Shown piece by piece: positions 1-6,904 of a stretch of 45,851 bases of DNA (positions are counted from its first letter, which is position 1; the number at the start of each line of letters is the position of its first letter). This DNA comes from JABWCK01 sp043822385 (GTDB lineage: Archaea; Micrarchaeota; Micrarchaeia; Norongarragalinales; Norongarragalinaceae): NCBI GenBank assembly GCA_043822385.1, contig JBDRBT010000021.1, forward strand, positions 1 through 45,851, given 5' to 3'. The position numbers and the translations under genes are program-made. Below the pieces are notes generated by a model. It saw nothing but the letters and a program-made list of their open reading frames with translations, was not told where the DNA came from and did not search any database.

Positions 1-579
1 GACGGCGTTACCACGAACCCTTCTTTAGTTGCTAAAGAAAAAAAGGACTTCAAGGAACTAGTGAAAGAAATCTGCAGTATTACTCCCGGGCACGTGAGTG
101 CTGAAGTCTTGAGCATTACTGAAAAAGAAATGATTGAGGAAGCCCGCTCGCTCTCTAAAATTGCTGGCAACGTTGTAGTAAAGATTCCTTTCGGCATTGA
201 GGGATTAAAAGCAGTTAAAACACTCTCAAAAGAAGGAGTAAAATGCAACGTTACTCTCGTTTTCTCTGTAAATCAAGCGCTTTTAGCAGCTAAAGCAGGC
301 GCGTTTTACACCAGCATTTTCGTAGGCAGATTAGATGACTTAAGTCAAGACGGCATGCAAGTAGTGCGCGACACAATAGATATTTACAGTAAATACGGTT
401 TTGGTTCTCAAGTTCTTGCTGCAAGCATTCGACACCCACTGCACGTGATTCAAGCAGCACAAGCAGGAGCTCACGTTGCTACTATTCCATTCGGAATTTT
501 AAAGAAAATGTATTACCACCCACTAACAGAAAGTGGATTGAAAGCATTCTTGGATGACTGGAATAAAGCAAGAAAGTAA
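1..579 (+). CDS. Transaldolase / fructose-6-phosphate aldolase-like protein (5' partial)
   Basis: TalC/MipB-type small transaldolase, a class I aldolase that acts in the cytoplasm on C3/C6/C7 sugar phosphates in the non-oxidative pentose phosphate route. The reading frame is open from the first base of the window, so the start lies outside. The first visible residues, DGVTTNPSLVAK, are the family N-terminal signature. VVKIPFG carries the presumed Schiff-base lysine, and the NVTLVFS and GSQVLAASIRH segments are typical TIM-barrel strands. About 193 residues are visible against a usual 210-220, so roughly the first 20-30 are missing. It ends 4 nt before the convergent stop of CopA. Whether it is a transaldolase or a fructose-6-phosphate aldolase cannot be told here. 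Confidence 0.92.
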   Translation, partial: DGVTTNPSLVAKEKKDFKELVKEICSITPGHVSAEVLSITEKEMIEEARSLSKIAGNVVVKIPFGIEGLKAVKTLSKEGVKCNVTLVFSVNQALLAAKAGAFYTSIFVGRLDDLSQDGMQVVRDTIDIYSKYGFGSQVLAASIRHPLHVIQAAQAGAHVATIPFGILKKMYYHPLTESGLKAFLDDWNKARK

Positions 580-583
580 AAAA

Positions 584-2755
584 TCAAGGACGCCAGTTCT
601 TCATTAAAGCACTATTAGTAGTTACAGTAACGCTTGAGAAAGCCATTGCTGCGCCAGCAATAACTGGATTCAACAACCACCCTGTAAACGGGTAAAAAAA
701 GCCCGCAGCCAAAGGAATACCAATCACGTTGAAAACAAAAGCCCAAACCAAGTTTTCTTTTATTTTGCGCAAAACGAAATTACTCAACTTGATTGCAGTT
801 ACTACGTCACGCAAATCGCTTTTCACTAAAATAACTTCCCCAGCTTCAATCGCTATGTCAGTTCCTGAACCAATCGCTATACCAACGTCTGCTTTAGCTA
901 AGGCAGGCGAATCATTTATTCCATCGCCAACCATTGCAACATTAAACCCTTCATCTTGAAGCTGTTTAACGTACTTTTCTTTTTCTGCAGGTAATACTCT
1001 AGAAAAAACAGTTTCTATACCAACTTGCTTAGCAATAGCTTGAGCAGTGCGCTCGTTATCGCCAGTAATCATTGCTAGCTTAATTCCTCGCTTCTTTAAT
1101 TCCTTAATTGCTTGAATAGACGAATCCTTGACTGCGTCAGCAATCCCAATCAAACCAACAACTCTACCACCAACAGAAACTAAAATAACAGTCCGAGCTT
1201 TAGATTCTAGCTTTTCTAATTCGCTAGAAAAACCACTAAAGGAAACCTTGTTATCCTTCATGAAAGCAGTGTTACCAACTAAAACTATTTTGCTGCCAAC
1301 TTTAGCTTGAACTCCTTTTCCAGTAATTGACTTAAAACCAACGCTTTTTTTGAAAAGAATTTTCCGTTTTTTTGCTTCAAAAACAATCGCGGTTGCAAGC
1401 GGGTGTTCAGAGTGGTTTTCAAGACTAGCTGCGTAAGACAATAACTCGCTTGAAGTAATTCCTTTAACTACAATTAAATTAGTAACAACCGGCTTTCCTA
1501 TAGTTAACGTGCCGGTTTTATCGAAAACAATTGCGTTAACAGACTTCATTTTTTGTAAAGCAGAAGAAGACTTGAATAAAATACCGTTTTCAGCACTCAA
1601 GCCAGTGCCAACCATTATTGCAGTTGGCGTAGCCAAGCCTAAAGCACACGGGCAAGCAATAATTAACACTGAAACAAAAGCAGTTAAAGCAAAATCAAAC
1701 CCTGAACCAGCAACAAAAAGCCAGTAAACGAAAGAAAGAAACGCAATAAACAAGACGGCAGGCACGAAAACAGCGGAAACCTTGTCAACTAACTGCTGGA
1801 TGGGGGATTTGGAAGCTTGTGCTTCCTCTACTAACTTGATTATTTGAGACAAGAGCGTGTCTTTACCGACTTTAGTAACCTTAAAATGAAGAAACCCTTG
1901 TTGATTGATTGTAGCGCCTATTACCGTGCTTCCTTTCTTCTTTAAAACAGGAATACTCTCGCCAGTAACCATTGACTCGTCAACAAAACTCTCGCCATTC
2001 ACTACTACCCCGTCAACAGGAATCTTTTGACCAGGCTTGACAATCACTATATCGCCAACAATCACGTCATCGATACTAACTTCCACTTCCTTGCCTTTAC
2101 GCAAAACTAACGCGGTCTTTGACTGCAAGCCAACTAGCTTCTTTATTGCTTCAGACGTTCTCCCTTTCGCTACTGCTTCCAAGTACTTGCCTAAAGCAAT
2201 AAACGTTAAAATAAGTACTCCAGCCTCGAAATACAAGTGGCCTGAATAACCCAAGACTACTGCAAGCGAATACAACACTGCTGAACCAACTCCCAACGAA
2301 ACTAACGAATCCATGTTGGGTGACGCGTTTAACGCACTCCTTACTCCGCGAATAAATATTTCCCGGTTAACAAACAATACTGGAAGCACTAAAACTAACT
2401 CAATTAAACCCAAATTCTGCATTACTACTTCAGGTAAAGAAAACAAACCAAAATCTGAAATCATTATTACTAGTAAAGGAATGCTTAGAACTGCGGAAAC
2501 CAGGAATTTCTGCCAGTAACCAGCAACCTCGTCCTCGATTACTGGCGCAACGAAAGCGTCTGCAACTAATTCAGCGTCGTAACCAGCGTTTACTACCGCG
2601 TTACGGAGAGAATCAAAAGACGCACTTCCTTCAACAACAGCAGTTTCTGTTGCCAGCACTACGCTAACTGAAGTTGCACCCTCAACTTGCTTTAAAGCGG
2701 TTTCAACCAGCGTTACGCAGTGCTGTGAATTCAAACCGTAAATTCTTAGTTTCAA
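584..2755 (-). CDS. copA: Copper-translocating P1B-type ATPase CopA
   Basis: Membrane ATPase that exports Cu(I). Order of parts: one N-terminal HMA domain (residues 1-68), membrane segments, actuator domain with the VTGES loop, CPC metal-site motif at about 368-370, phosphorylation motif DKTGT with Asp at about 412, the SEHPLA nucleotide-site motif, hinge GDGINDSPA near 606, and the C-terminal MAFSS motif typical of CopA. The length of 723 aa is normal. The HMA motif is degenerate: GLNSQHC has Ser10 where the first cysteine of GMxCxxC should be, leaving only Cys13. It is last in a minus-strand operon, overlapping by 4 nt the stop of the small HMA protein, whose CASC motif is intact. Metal specificity is inferred from CPC and MxSS. 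Confidence 0.95.
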   Translation of the reverse strand: MKLRIYGLNSQHCVTLVETALKQVEGATSVSVVLATETAVVEGSASFDSLRNAVVNAGYDAELVADAFVAPVIEDEVAGYWQKFLVSAVLSIPLLVIMISDFGLFSLPEVVMQNLGLIELVLVLPVLFVNREIFIRGVRSALNASPNMDSLVSLGVGSAVLYSLAVVLGYSGHLYFEAGVLILTFIALGKYLEAVAKGRTSEAIKKLVGLQSKTALVLRKGKEVEVSIDDVIVGDIVIVKPGQKIPVDGVVVNGESFVDESMVTGESIPVLKKKGSTVIGATINQQGFLHFKVTKVGKDTLLSQIIKLVEEAQASKSPIQQLVDKVSAVFVPAVLFIAFLSFVYWLFVAGSGFDFALTAFVSVLIIACPCALGLATPTAIMVGTGLSAENGILFKSSSALQKMKSVNAIVFDKTGTLTIGKPVVTNLIVVKGITSSELLSYAASLENHSEHPLATAIVFEAKKRKILFKKSVGFKSITGKGVQAKVGSKIVLVGNTAFMKDNKVSFSGFSSELEKLESKARTVILVSVGGRVVGLIGIADAVKDSSIQAIKELKKRGIKLAMITGDNERTAQAIAKQVGIETVFSRVLPAEKEKYVKQLQDEGFNVAMVGDGINDSPALAKADVGIAIGSGTDIAIEAGEVILVKSDLRDVVTAIKLSNFVLRKIKENLVWAFVFNVIGIPLAAGFFYPFTGWLLNPVIAGAAMAFSSVTVTTNSALMKNWRP

Positions 2756-2955
2756 ACTAACTCGTACCCCGCTTTCTTTACTGAATCCTTGATTTGAACC
2801 ACGCTAACGCGTTTAGGGTCGTAATCTATGCTAGCAATATTGTTTACGGGATTAACTGAAACACTAGACACGCCGTTCAAGGCCTTTAACGTTTTTTCTA
2901 CTTTCAAAGCGCAACTAGCGCAGTGAATTCCGTTTACTTTAAAAGATATTTTCAA
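2752..2955 (-). CDS. Heavy-metal-associated (HMA) domain copper chaperone
   Basis: Small ferredoxin-fold HMA protein of about 67 aa, probably a CopZ-like cytoplasmic Cu(I) chaperone. The binding loop GIHCASC has both cysteines, and the fold continues to KKAGYEL, a typical end. The chosen start is TTG (MKISFKVNG), preceded 6-8 nt upstream by a run of seven G that can serve as ribosome binding site. A longer frame back to a TTG at 2979 would add MLLKGGLL, which no HMA protein needs. Its end overlaps the CopA start by 4 nt, so translation is probably coupled. It may supply the cysteine pair that the HMA domain of the neighbouring ATPase lacks. Confidence 0.85.
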   Translation of the reverse strand: MKISFKVNGIHCASCALKVEKTLKALNGVSSVSVNPVNNIASIDYDPKRVSVVQIKDSVKKAGYELV

Positions 2956-2969
2956 CAATAACCCCCCCT

Positions 2970-3425
2970 TCAACAACAAGCTTGTTCTTTCTTTTTAGAG
3001 TGCTTGTAAATAAAATACGCGCCTTCTATAGAAAGTAAAAGAATCAAAAAGTAATAAAAGAGCAAGAAAAGGAATTTATCTTCAAAACGAATCATGAAGC
3101 CAAGCATTGCACCCATCAAGCCACCCATTACCGCGCCCATTATTCCCTCCATTCTAGCAAATTCATCTCCAATTCCAGAAAAAATATTCAAGACAACCGT
3201 AACTATTACTCCGATTACTATTGCAATCACGTTAGCTAATAAGTACTGGCCAGTGAAAAACGCGTAAAGCGTGCCTATACCAAAAGCAGCTAGAGTTCCG
3301 TAAATCATTCCCACCATCATGCAACACATGTGGTCTAAATTTTTCTTCTTAAGAAAAGCATAATACCCGGACGCTCCGATTACTACTACACTAAATAAAT
3401 AAGACAATACTTCAATCATTTCCAT
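2970..3425 (-). CDS. Unknown Met/Cys-rich membrane protein of the copper operon
   Basis: I do not recognise a family. The 151-aa protein has about four membrane segments (near residues 5-25, 35-60, 62-85, 120-140). It has two notable patches: HMCCMMVGM after the first segment and a glycine/methionine-rich stretch around residues 95-112 with five Met and regular Gly spacing. It ends in EQACC. Met and Cys clusters like these often bind Cu(I), and it sits between the cupredoxin (1-nt gap) and the HMA chaperone, so a role in copper handling is a reasonable inference. It resembles in a general way small membrane proteins found next to copper ATPases, but no function can be read directly. Confidence 0.7.
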   Translation of the reverse strand: MEMIEVLSYLFSVVVIGASGYYAFLKKKNLDHMCCMMVGMIYGTLAAFGIGTLYAFFTGQYLLANVIAIVIGVIVTVVLNIFSGIGDEFARMEGIMGAVMGGLMGAMLGFMIRFEDKFLFLLFYYFLILLLSIEGAYFIYKHSKKKEQACC

Positions 3426-3426
3426 T

Positions 3427-3840
3427 TCAAACCACCCTTAATACGCCTCGAAACATGTTCATTCCACAACGATAAGCATACTCACCAGTTTTTACAGGCG
3501 TAAACTCAACAGTCTTGAATTCACCAGCATTAACCACCAAGTTAACTCCAAAATCAGGTATCACTAACTGCCTACCGCAACCAGCGTTTTTCTCTGCACT
3601 AAAAGTTAACTTAACTGGAATACCCGCTTTTACAGTAAGCGTTTGTTTGTCGTACGAGCCAGTGCTTAACGCCTTCAACTCTACTTCCTGCACTTCACTA
3701 CTTGAAAAGCCACCACCCAAAGAAGGAACTATTAGATTAGTTTCAGCCGGACTATGGTTAACCCAAAGCAACGCTACTGCACCAAAAAAAAGCAGTACCG
3801 CAATCAAACCTAAAACTAAATACGCTTTATTCAAATTCAT
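3427..3840 (-). CDS. Membrane-anchored cupredoxin-domain protein
   Basis: 137 aa with one N-terminal membrane anchor (about residues 6-26), then an extracellular cupredoxin domain. Candidate copper ligands are the Cys in AGCGRQLVIP and the Cys and Met in YRCGMNMFRG, the pattern seen in cupredoxin domains attached to copper ATPases. It probably receives or stores copper on the outer face. The start is ATG at 3840 (MNLNKAYL). A longer frame begins at 3918, but the promoter TATA (CTATATATA, about 3890-3898) lies inside that extension, so the long form is unlikely. It is first in the operon cupredoxin - membrane protein - HMA - copA, with a 1-nt gap to the next gene. Confidence 0.85.
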   Translation of the reverse strand: MNLNKAYLVLGLIAVLLFFGAVALLWVNHSPAETNLIVPSLGGGFSSSEVQEVELKALSTGSYDKQTLTVKAGIPVKLTFSAEKNAGCGRQLVIPDFGVNLVVNAGEFKTVEFTPVKTGEYAYRCGMNMFRGVLRVV

Positions 3841-3883
3841 ACCTCTTTTTCTCTTTTTGAAAAAACCAACATAGTTCCGTTGT

Positions 3884-3954
3884 TTGAAACTATATATACC
3901 AGTTCTTGAAACTATCACAAAACTAATAAATCAGGGTTTCACTATAATGAAATC
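3884..3954. promoter_or_regulatory. Divergent promoter/operator region of the copper operon and its regulator
   Basis: Between the divergent cupredoxin and regulator genes. A TATA-like CTATATATA (3890-3898) is suitably placed for the minus-strand operon. The decamer TTGAAACTAT occurs twice as a direct repeat (3884-3893 and 3906-3915), 22 bp apart, about two helical turns. An inverted repeat TTTCA-N6-TGAAA (3937-3952) lies directly before the ATG of the regulator. These are good candidates for binding sites of the divergently encoded winged-helix protein. No binding is proven. Confidence 0.55.
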
Positions 3955-4437
3955 ATGAAAAAAACCAAAAGGCAGTTAATAGGAATAATCCTTGTTTTAG
4001 CTTTTGCGTCGCTAGTAGTCTTAGGAACGCATTACTACGTTAACTCAACAGGCGTTAATGACGGGATTACAGGACTAATCTTCAAGTATCACTTTGAATT
4101 CATGTTGTTAATTGGCTTGGGCGGAATTGCTGTGGGAGCAATAGCTTATTACTTGACTAGCCAGGAACTAGGTGTTCAGAAAGAAATAACCAAGAAAAAT
4201 ACACTGGTTTTACTGAACCTGCTCGATTCTGACGAGAAAGTAGTAATCGAGAAATTACTCGCAGAGAAAGGCAAGGCAAAGCAGTACGAAATAGCGTACT
4301 CAGCCAAGTTAAGTAAAGTCAGAGCGCACAGGGCAATCAAAAAGCTAGTTTCCAAAAACGTCTTGGAAGTCGAAAAACTAGGTAAAGTAAACTCAATTAA
4401 AATAAAACCAGAAATAATGCAAGGATTAATAAATTAA
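3955..4437 (+). CDS. Membrane-anchored winged-helix transcriptional regulator
   Basis: 160 aa. Two N-terminal membrane segments (about residues 7-27 and 48-70) with a short external loop are followed by a cytoplasmic winged helix (about 85-155: DEKVVIEKLLAEKG, a recognition helix around KLSKVRAHRAIKKL, and a wing with VEKLGKVNSIKI). The layout matches archaeal membrane-bound one-component regulators related to the MarR/TrmB-like group. It is divergent from the copper operon and shares a 114-bp control region containing repeats, so it probably senses metal or envelope state and controls that operon. The helix-turn-helix is clear; the signal sensed is inference. Confidence 0.8.
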   Translation: MKKTKRQLIGIILVLAFASLVVLGTHYYVNSTGVNDGITGLIFKYHFEFMLLIGLGGIAVGAIAYYLTSQELGVQKEITKKNTLVLLNLLDSDEKVVIEKLLAEKGKAKQYEIAYSAKLSKVRAHRAIKKLVSKNVLEVEKLGKVNSIKIKPEIMQGLIN

Positions 4438-4450
4438 AATAAAAAAATAA

Positions 4451-4500
4451 GTGCTCCGAACGAGTTTAATCTATTTTAAAAAATCCCTAAACCCAATAAC
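4451..4500. repeat. tRNA-Glu-3'-end-containing repeat, copy A
   Basis: GTGCTCCGAACGAG (the 3' end of tRNA-Glu in reverse complement, with one change), then a T/A-rich stretch, AAATCCCTAAAC and CCAATAAC. The same order of blocks occurs at 8910, 10313 and 10782. It lies in the convergent space between the membrane regulator and the permease. The left inverted terminus (TTAGGGATTT) seen in copy C is not evident here. Confidence 0.8.
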
Positions 4501-4547
4501 GAAAAAAAGCGTTAGCGTAAAAAACAAATATTTGATTTCACGCAAGC

Positions 4548-5600
4548 CTAAGTTATCAACGCACCGAACAATAAACCAGCGCTTACAGTTAACACTACAA
4601 TCAACCCAGCGTAAACCAGCGTTTTCTTCGAACCCAGTATTCCCCTCAAAACGAGCAGGCTCGGCAACGAGACAACTGGATCTGCAAGCAAGTACGCTAA
4701 AAGTGCGCCTTTAGACATTCCCAGCTCGAGAAACATCTTAGCCATTGGAACTTCCACCAACGTCGGAAAGTAAACGACTACACCGAACAAAACCGGGATA
4801 ATCATTGCAGTCAGCGTGTTGCTCCCAACTAAAGTCGAAACCCAGTCACCAGGAAGCAAAGCGCGAATAATTCCCGAAGCAAAAACTCCTGCAAGCAATA
4901 ACGGAAATATTTTTTTCGTGAAACCCCAGGTCTCACCCATCCAAGCATTAAATTCTTCCTTCGAAAAATACGTTTTAGTAATCAACGCAGTCAAAGCGAT
5001 TAACGCGGCAGTTAAACCGTACTTCAATAGTTCCTCGCTTACGCGCGTTCCCACTAAGAGTATTGCCACCAGCGTTGCAAACAAGTAAAAAAGTCGCCTC
5101 TTTTTGTGTTTCGTTGCGCTCTGCGGTGCAGCCTGTTCAGCAAAATCTTTAACTGCTTCATCTTTTTCTTCCTTGAACATCGAGCCTAAAACCAAACCTA
5201 TGAACAAAGCAAACAGGATTGAAAAGAATATTCTCGCTACAGCAATATCCCATCCAATCAAGCTGCCAGTGTAAAGAATCGCCACGATGTTAGTTGCTGG
5301 AGCAGTGTAAAGAAACGCTATCGCAGGTCCAAGCCCTGCGCCGCTCTTTCGAATTCCCGCGAACAACGGCAAAACAGTGCACGAGCAAACAGCAAGCAAC
5401 AATCCCGAAACAATGGCTACGGGATAAGCAACAATTTTAGGCGAGTTCTTACCCAAATAGCGCAGGAACTCGTTTTTAGGGACTAGCGCAGCCATGGCGC
5501 CAGCAATGAAAAAAGCAGGCACCAGGCAGAAAAGCGTGTGCGCAGCTAGGTAATCAAGTATAGCGGCAAACCCGCTTCCGAGTATTACAGCAAAATCCAT
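4548..5600 (-). CDS. Permease of the ArsP/SO_0444 family (metal or metalloid efflux)
   Basis: 350-aa polytopic membrane protein of the DUF318/ArsP_1 permease type, with about eight to ten segments in two homologous halves. The first half carries the diagnostic cysteine pair in LAVCSCTVLPLFAG and the TAPATNIVA segment; the second half has the parallel VVYFPTLVEVPMAK and LADPVVSLPS segments. A basic/acidic cytoplasmic loop (about 140-170) separates them. Members export copper, zinc or organoarsenicals. It follows a thioredoxin-like protein by 7 nt and an ArsR regulator, the usual arrangement for metal- or metalloid-responsive permeases of this type. The exact substrate cannot be decided. Confidence 0.87.
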   Translation of the reverse strand: MDFAVILGSGFAAILDYLAAHTLFCLVPAFFIAGAMAALVPKNEFLRYLGKNSPKIVAYPVAIVSGLLLAVCSCTVLPLFAGIRKSGAGLGPAIAFLYTAPATNIVAILYTGSLIGWDIAVARIFFSILFALFIGLVLGSMFKEEKDEAVKDFAEQAAPQSATKHKKRRLFYLFATLVAILLVGTRVSEELLKYGLTAALIALTALITKTYFSKEEFNAWMGETWGFTKKIFPLLLAGVFASGIIRALLPGDWVSTLVGSNTLTAMIIPVLFGVVVYFPTLVEVPMAKMFLELGMSKGALLAYLLADPVVSLPSLLVLRGILGSKKTLVYAGLIVVLTVSAGLLFGALIT

Positions 5601-5607
5601 CGAGCCA

Positions 5608-5835
5608 CTACAATAACTTAATTAATTCTTCAACTGTCGGAAGAGTTCCTGAAACAAGCACTTTGCCGTCAACAACTAAAGCAGGCGTATTGAAGACGTT
5701 CCGCTCGATTATGGTATTAACGTCGTAAACGTGCTCTACTTTCGCGGTTATGCCTTTACGCCTAACGGCTTCTCGCGTTCTTTTTTCGAGTTCAACGCAC
5801 TTCGGGCAACCACTGCCTAAAACTTCAATCTTCAC
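5608..5835 (-). CDS. Small thioredoxin-like redox protein (CPKC)
   Basis: 75-aa thioredoxin_3-type protein of the MTH895/TM0996 group. It has beta-alpha-beta start KIEVLGSGCPKC with the active CxxC, a conserved cis-proline loop FNTPALVVDGK, and the terminal helix TVEELIKLL. It probably supplies thiol-disulfide exchange or metal transfer to the neighbouring permease. The preferred start is GTG at 5835: it overlaps the ArsR stop as GTGA, the classic coupled arrangement. A GTG at 5844 would add three residues. This ArsR - thioredoxin - permease trio is a known neighbourhood, which supports all three calls. Confidence 0.88.
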   Translation of the reverse strand: MKIEVLGSGCPKCVELEKRTREAVRRKGITAKVEHVYDVNTIIERNVFNTPALVVDGKVLVSGTLPTVEELIKLL

Positions 5836-6086
5836 GTATACCACTTAGAAACATCATTCAACACTTTTATTCCCTTGCGCGAAAGAAAGTAAATTCGTTT
5901 AGTACCTTCCTTGCGTATTTCAACAAGCCCCGCATCAGAAAGAACTTTCAAATGCTGTGAAACCGCTGGCTGAGTTTTCTTAACAACTACCGGCAACTCA
6001 CAAGCGCAAATTTCGCCCTTGCTTATTTTCTTTAGCAGTTTAAGGCGCGTTTCGTCCGCAACAGCTTTCAAAACACCAGTCATCAA
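5832..6086 (-). CDS. ArsR-family metal-responsive repressor
   Basis: 84-aa winged helix of the ArsR/SmtB family. ADETRLKLLKKI opens the fold, KGEICACELPVVV carries two cysteines at the alpha3 position used by ArsR/CadC proteins for metal(loid) binding, QPAVSQHLKVLSDAGLV is the recognition helix, and EGTKRIYFL is the wing. ATG at 6086 or 6083 can start it. A TATA-like ATTTAAATATATAAG lies 20-30 nt upstream, so the mRNA may be almost leaderless. It is first in the operon with the thioredoxin-like protein and the permease, and probably represses that operon until metal binds. Confidence 0.93.
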   Translation of the reverse strand: MMTGVLKAVADETRLKLLKKISKGEICACELPVVVKKTQPAVSQHLKVLSDAGLVEIRKEGTKRIYFLSRKGIKVLNDVSKWYT

Positions 6087-6088
6087 TA

Positions 6089-6119
6089 TTAGTTTACACT
6101 TATATATTTAAATAACTAA
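6089..6119 (-). promoter_or_regulatory. TATA box flanked by an inverted repeat, likely ArsR operator
   Basis: Immediately upstream of the arsR-like gene. TTAGTT (6089-6094) and AACTAA (6114-6119) form an inverted repeat around the TATA element (about 6100-6112). A repressor on this site would block TBP. Autoregulation is typical for ArsR proteins; here it is inferred from the arrangement only. Confidence 0.45.
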
Positions 6120-6150
6120 ACACATCACAAAACTAAAAAAAGAAATCTGA

Positions 6151-6187
6151 AGTTCAAGTCCCGAAAAGATATTCGAACCCGCTAGTG
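6151..6187. repeat. Boundary repeat with T-arm-like sequence, copy G
   Basis: AGTTCAAGTCCCGAAAAG (6151-6168) is identical over 18 bases to the sequence beside tRNA-Glu (11615-11632), and both are followed within 15 nt by CTAGTG. The T-arm-like words GTTCAAGTCCC (plus) and CGGGTTCGAAT (minus) are present, but there is no acceptor or anticodon arm, so it is not a tRNA gene. The last codon and stop of the hydrolase gene (CAC TAG) lie in the CTAGTG part. Candidate outer end of an insertion at tRNA-Glu. Confidence 0.65.
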
Positions 6188-6769
6188 TTTCACCTTAAAC
6201 ATTTTTCCGTGGCCAGGAATTATATAATCCGAAATTTCTAAAATTCTTTTACGAGACTCAATTAATTTGTTTACGTCCATTCCTTTTGCTTGTGAGTGGT
6301 CTTTTTGATTAATGTCAAGTTCCTGCTTTTCTCCGTCAAGCCACCAAATAACATCACCAACAACGGCCATCTTACCCTTAGGCGTATTGACTATGAGTGA
6401 AAGATGTTCCTCAACATGTCCAAGCGTCTCAATAATCTCGATGTCCTTTCCTAGTTCATGTTTGTCAAACTCCGTCAATAAATCTCCATCATACATTAAG
6501 TTACTGTCAAACGTGATGAACTTTGCATTCTCAAATATCCCCGCAAGTAAAACATGATCAAGATGACGATGAGATAAGAAAACATAGTCAATATCTGCGG
6601 TGGTTAACCTTTCTTTTGCTAGTGCATCCAACAGCTTTTTACGATTACAACCAGGATCAGTAATTATCTTTTTGTCTTCTGTAGTAACCAAACAAGTGGT
6701 AGAACTAGCCACCCATCCATTCTCAAGCTGTTTTGCATATCCCTCTATCAAAACTTTTACTTCAGCCAT
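6182..6769 (-). CDS. Metallo-beta-lactamase-fold hydrolase
   Basis: 195-aa cytoplasmic hydrolase of the MBL superfamily, glyoxalase-II-like in layout. The zinc-site motif is SHRHLDH (HxHxDH), with later metal ligands expected in ETLGHVEEHLS, VVGDVIWW and IIPGHGK. The start is ATG at 6769 (MAEVKVLIEGY); the open frame extends to 6862, but that N-terminus is unlike the family and runs into the repeat. The substrate is unknown: candidates are thioesters, lactones or a redox role. It stands alone between repeat copies B and G as a single-gene unit of the accessory stretch. Confidence 0.85.
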   Translation of the reverse strand: MAEVKVLIEGYAKQLENGWVASSTTCLVTTEDKKIITDPGCNRKKLLDALAKERLTTADIDYVFLSHRHLDHVLLAGIFENAKFITFDSNLMYDGDLLTEFDKHELGKDIEIIETLGHVEEHLSLIVNTPKGKMAVVGDVIWWLDGEKQELDINQKDHSQAKGMDVNKLIESRKRILEISDYIIPGHGKMFKVKH

Positions 6770-6824
6770 ATAATTATCCCGTCCTGCCTTATTTTTGCCA
6801 TTAAATCTACAATAAATTAGGGAT

Positions 6825-6859
6825 CTTAATAAAATAAGAAGTGCTCCGAACGGAACGAG
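6825..6859. repeat. tRNA-Glu-3'-end-containing repeat, copy B (degenerate)
   Basis: ATTAGGGATC followed by GTGCTCCGAACG (6841-6852) and a second GAACGAGC. The left half matches copy C (AATTAGGGAT), but the right half with AAATCCCTAAAC is missing, so this copy is partial. It sits between the beta-helix gene stop and the hydrolase start. Confidence 0.65.
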
Positions 6860-6904
6860 CAACTAAAGTAAAAAAAGCGCAAAAAGGGGAAGAGAACTAA
6901 TAAC

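Noticed and set aside
3841..3918. Longer N-terminus of the cupredoxin protein
   Set aside because: The extension would contain the TATA box and operator repeats and puts charged residues before the membrane anchor.
6151..6187. A tRNA gene suggested by T-arm-like words on both strands
   Set aside because: No acceptor stem, anticodon arm or D-arm can be built around them. They are treated as repeat or tRNA-fragment sequence.
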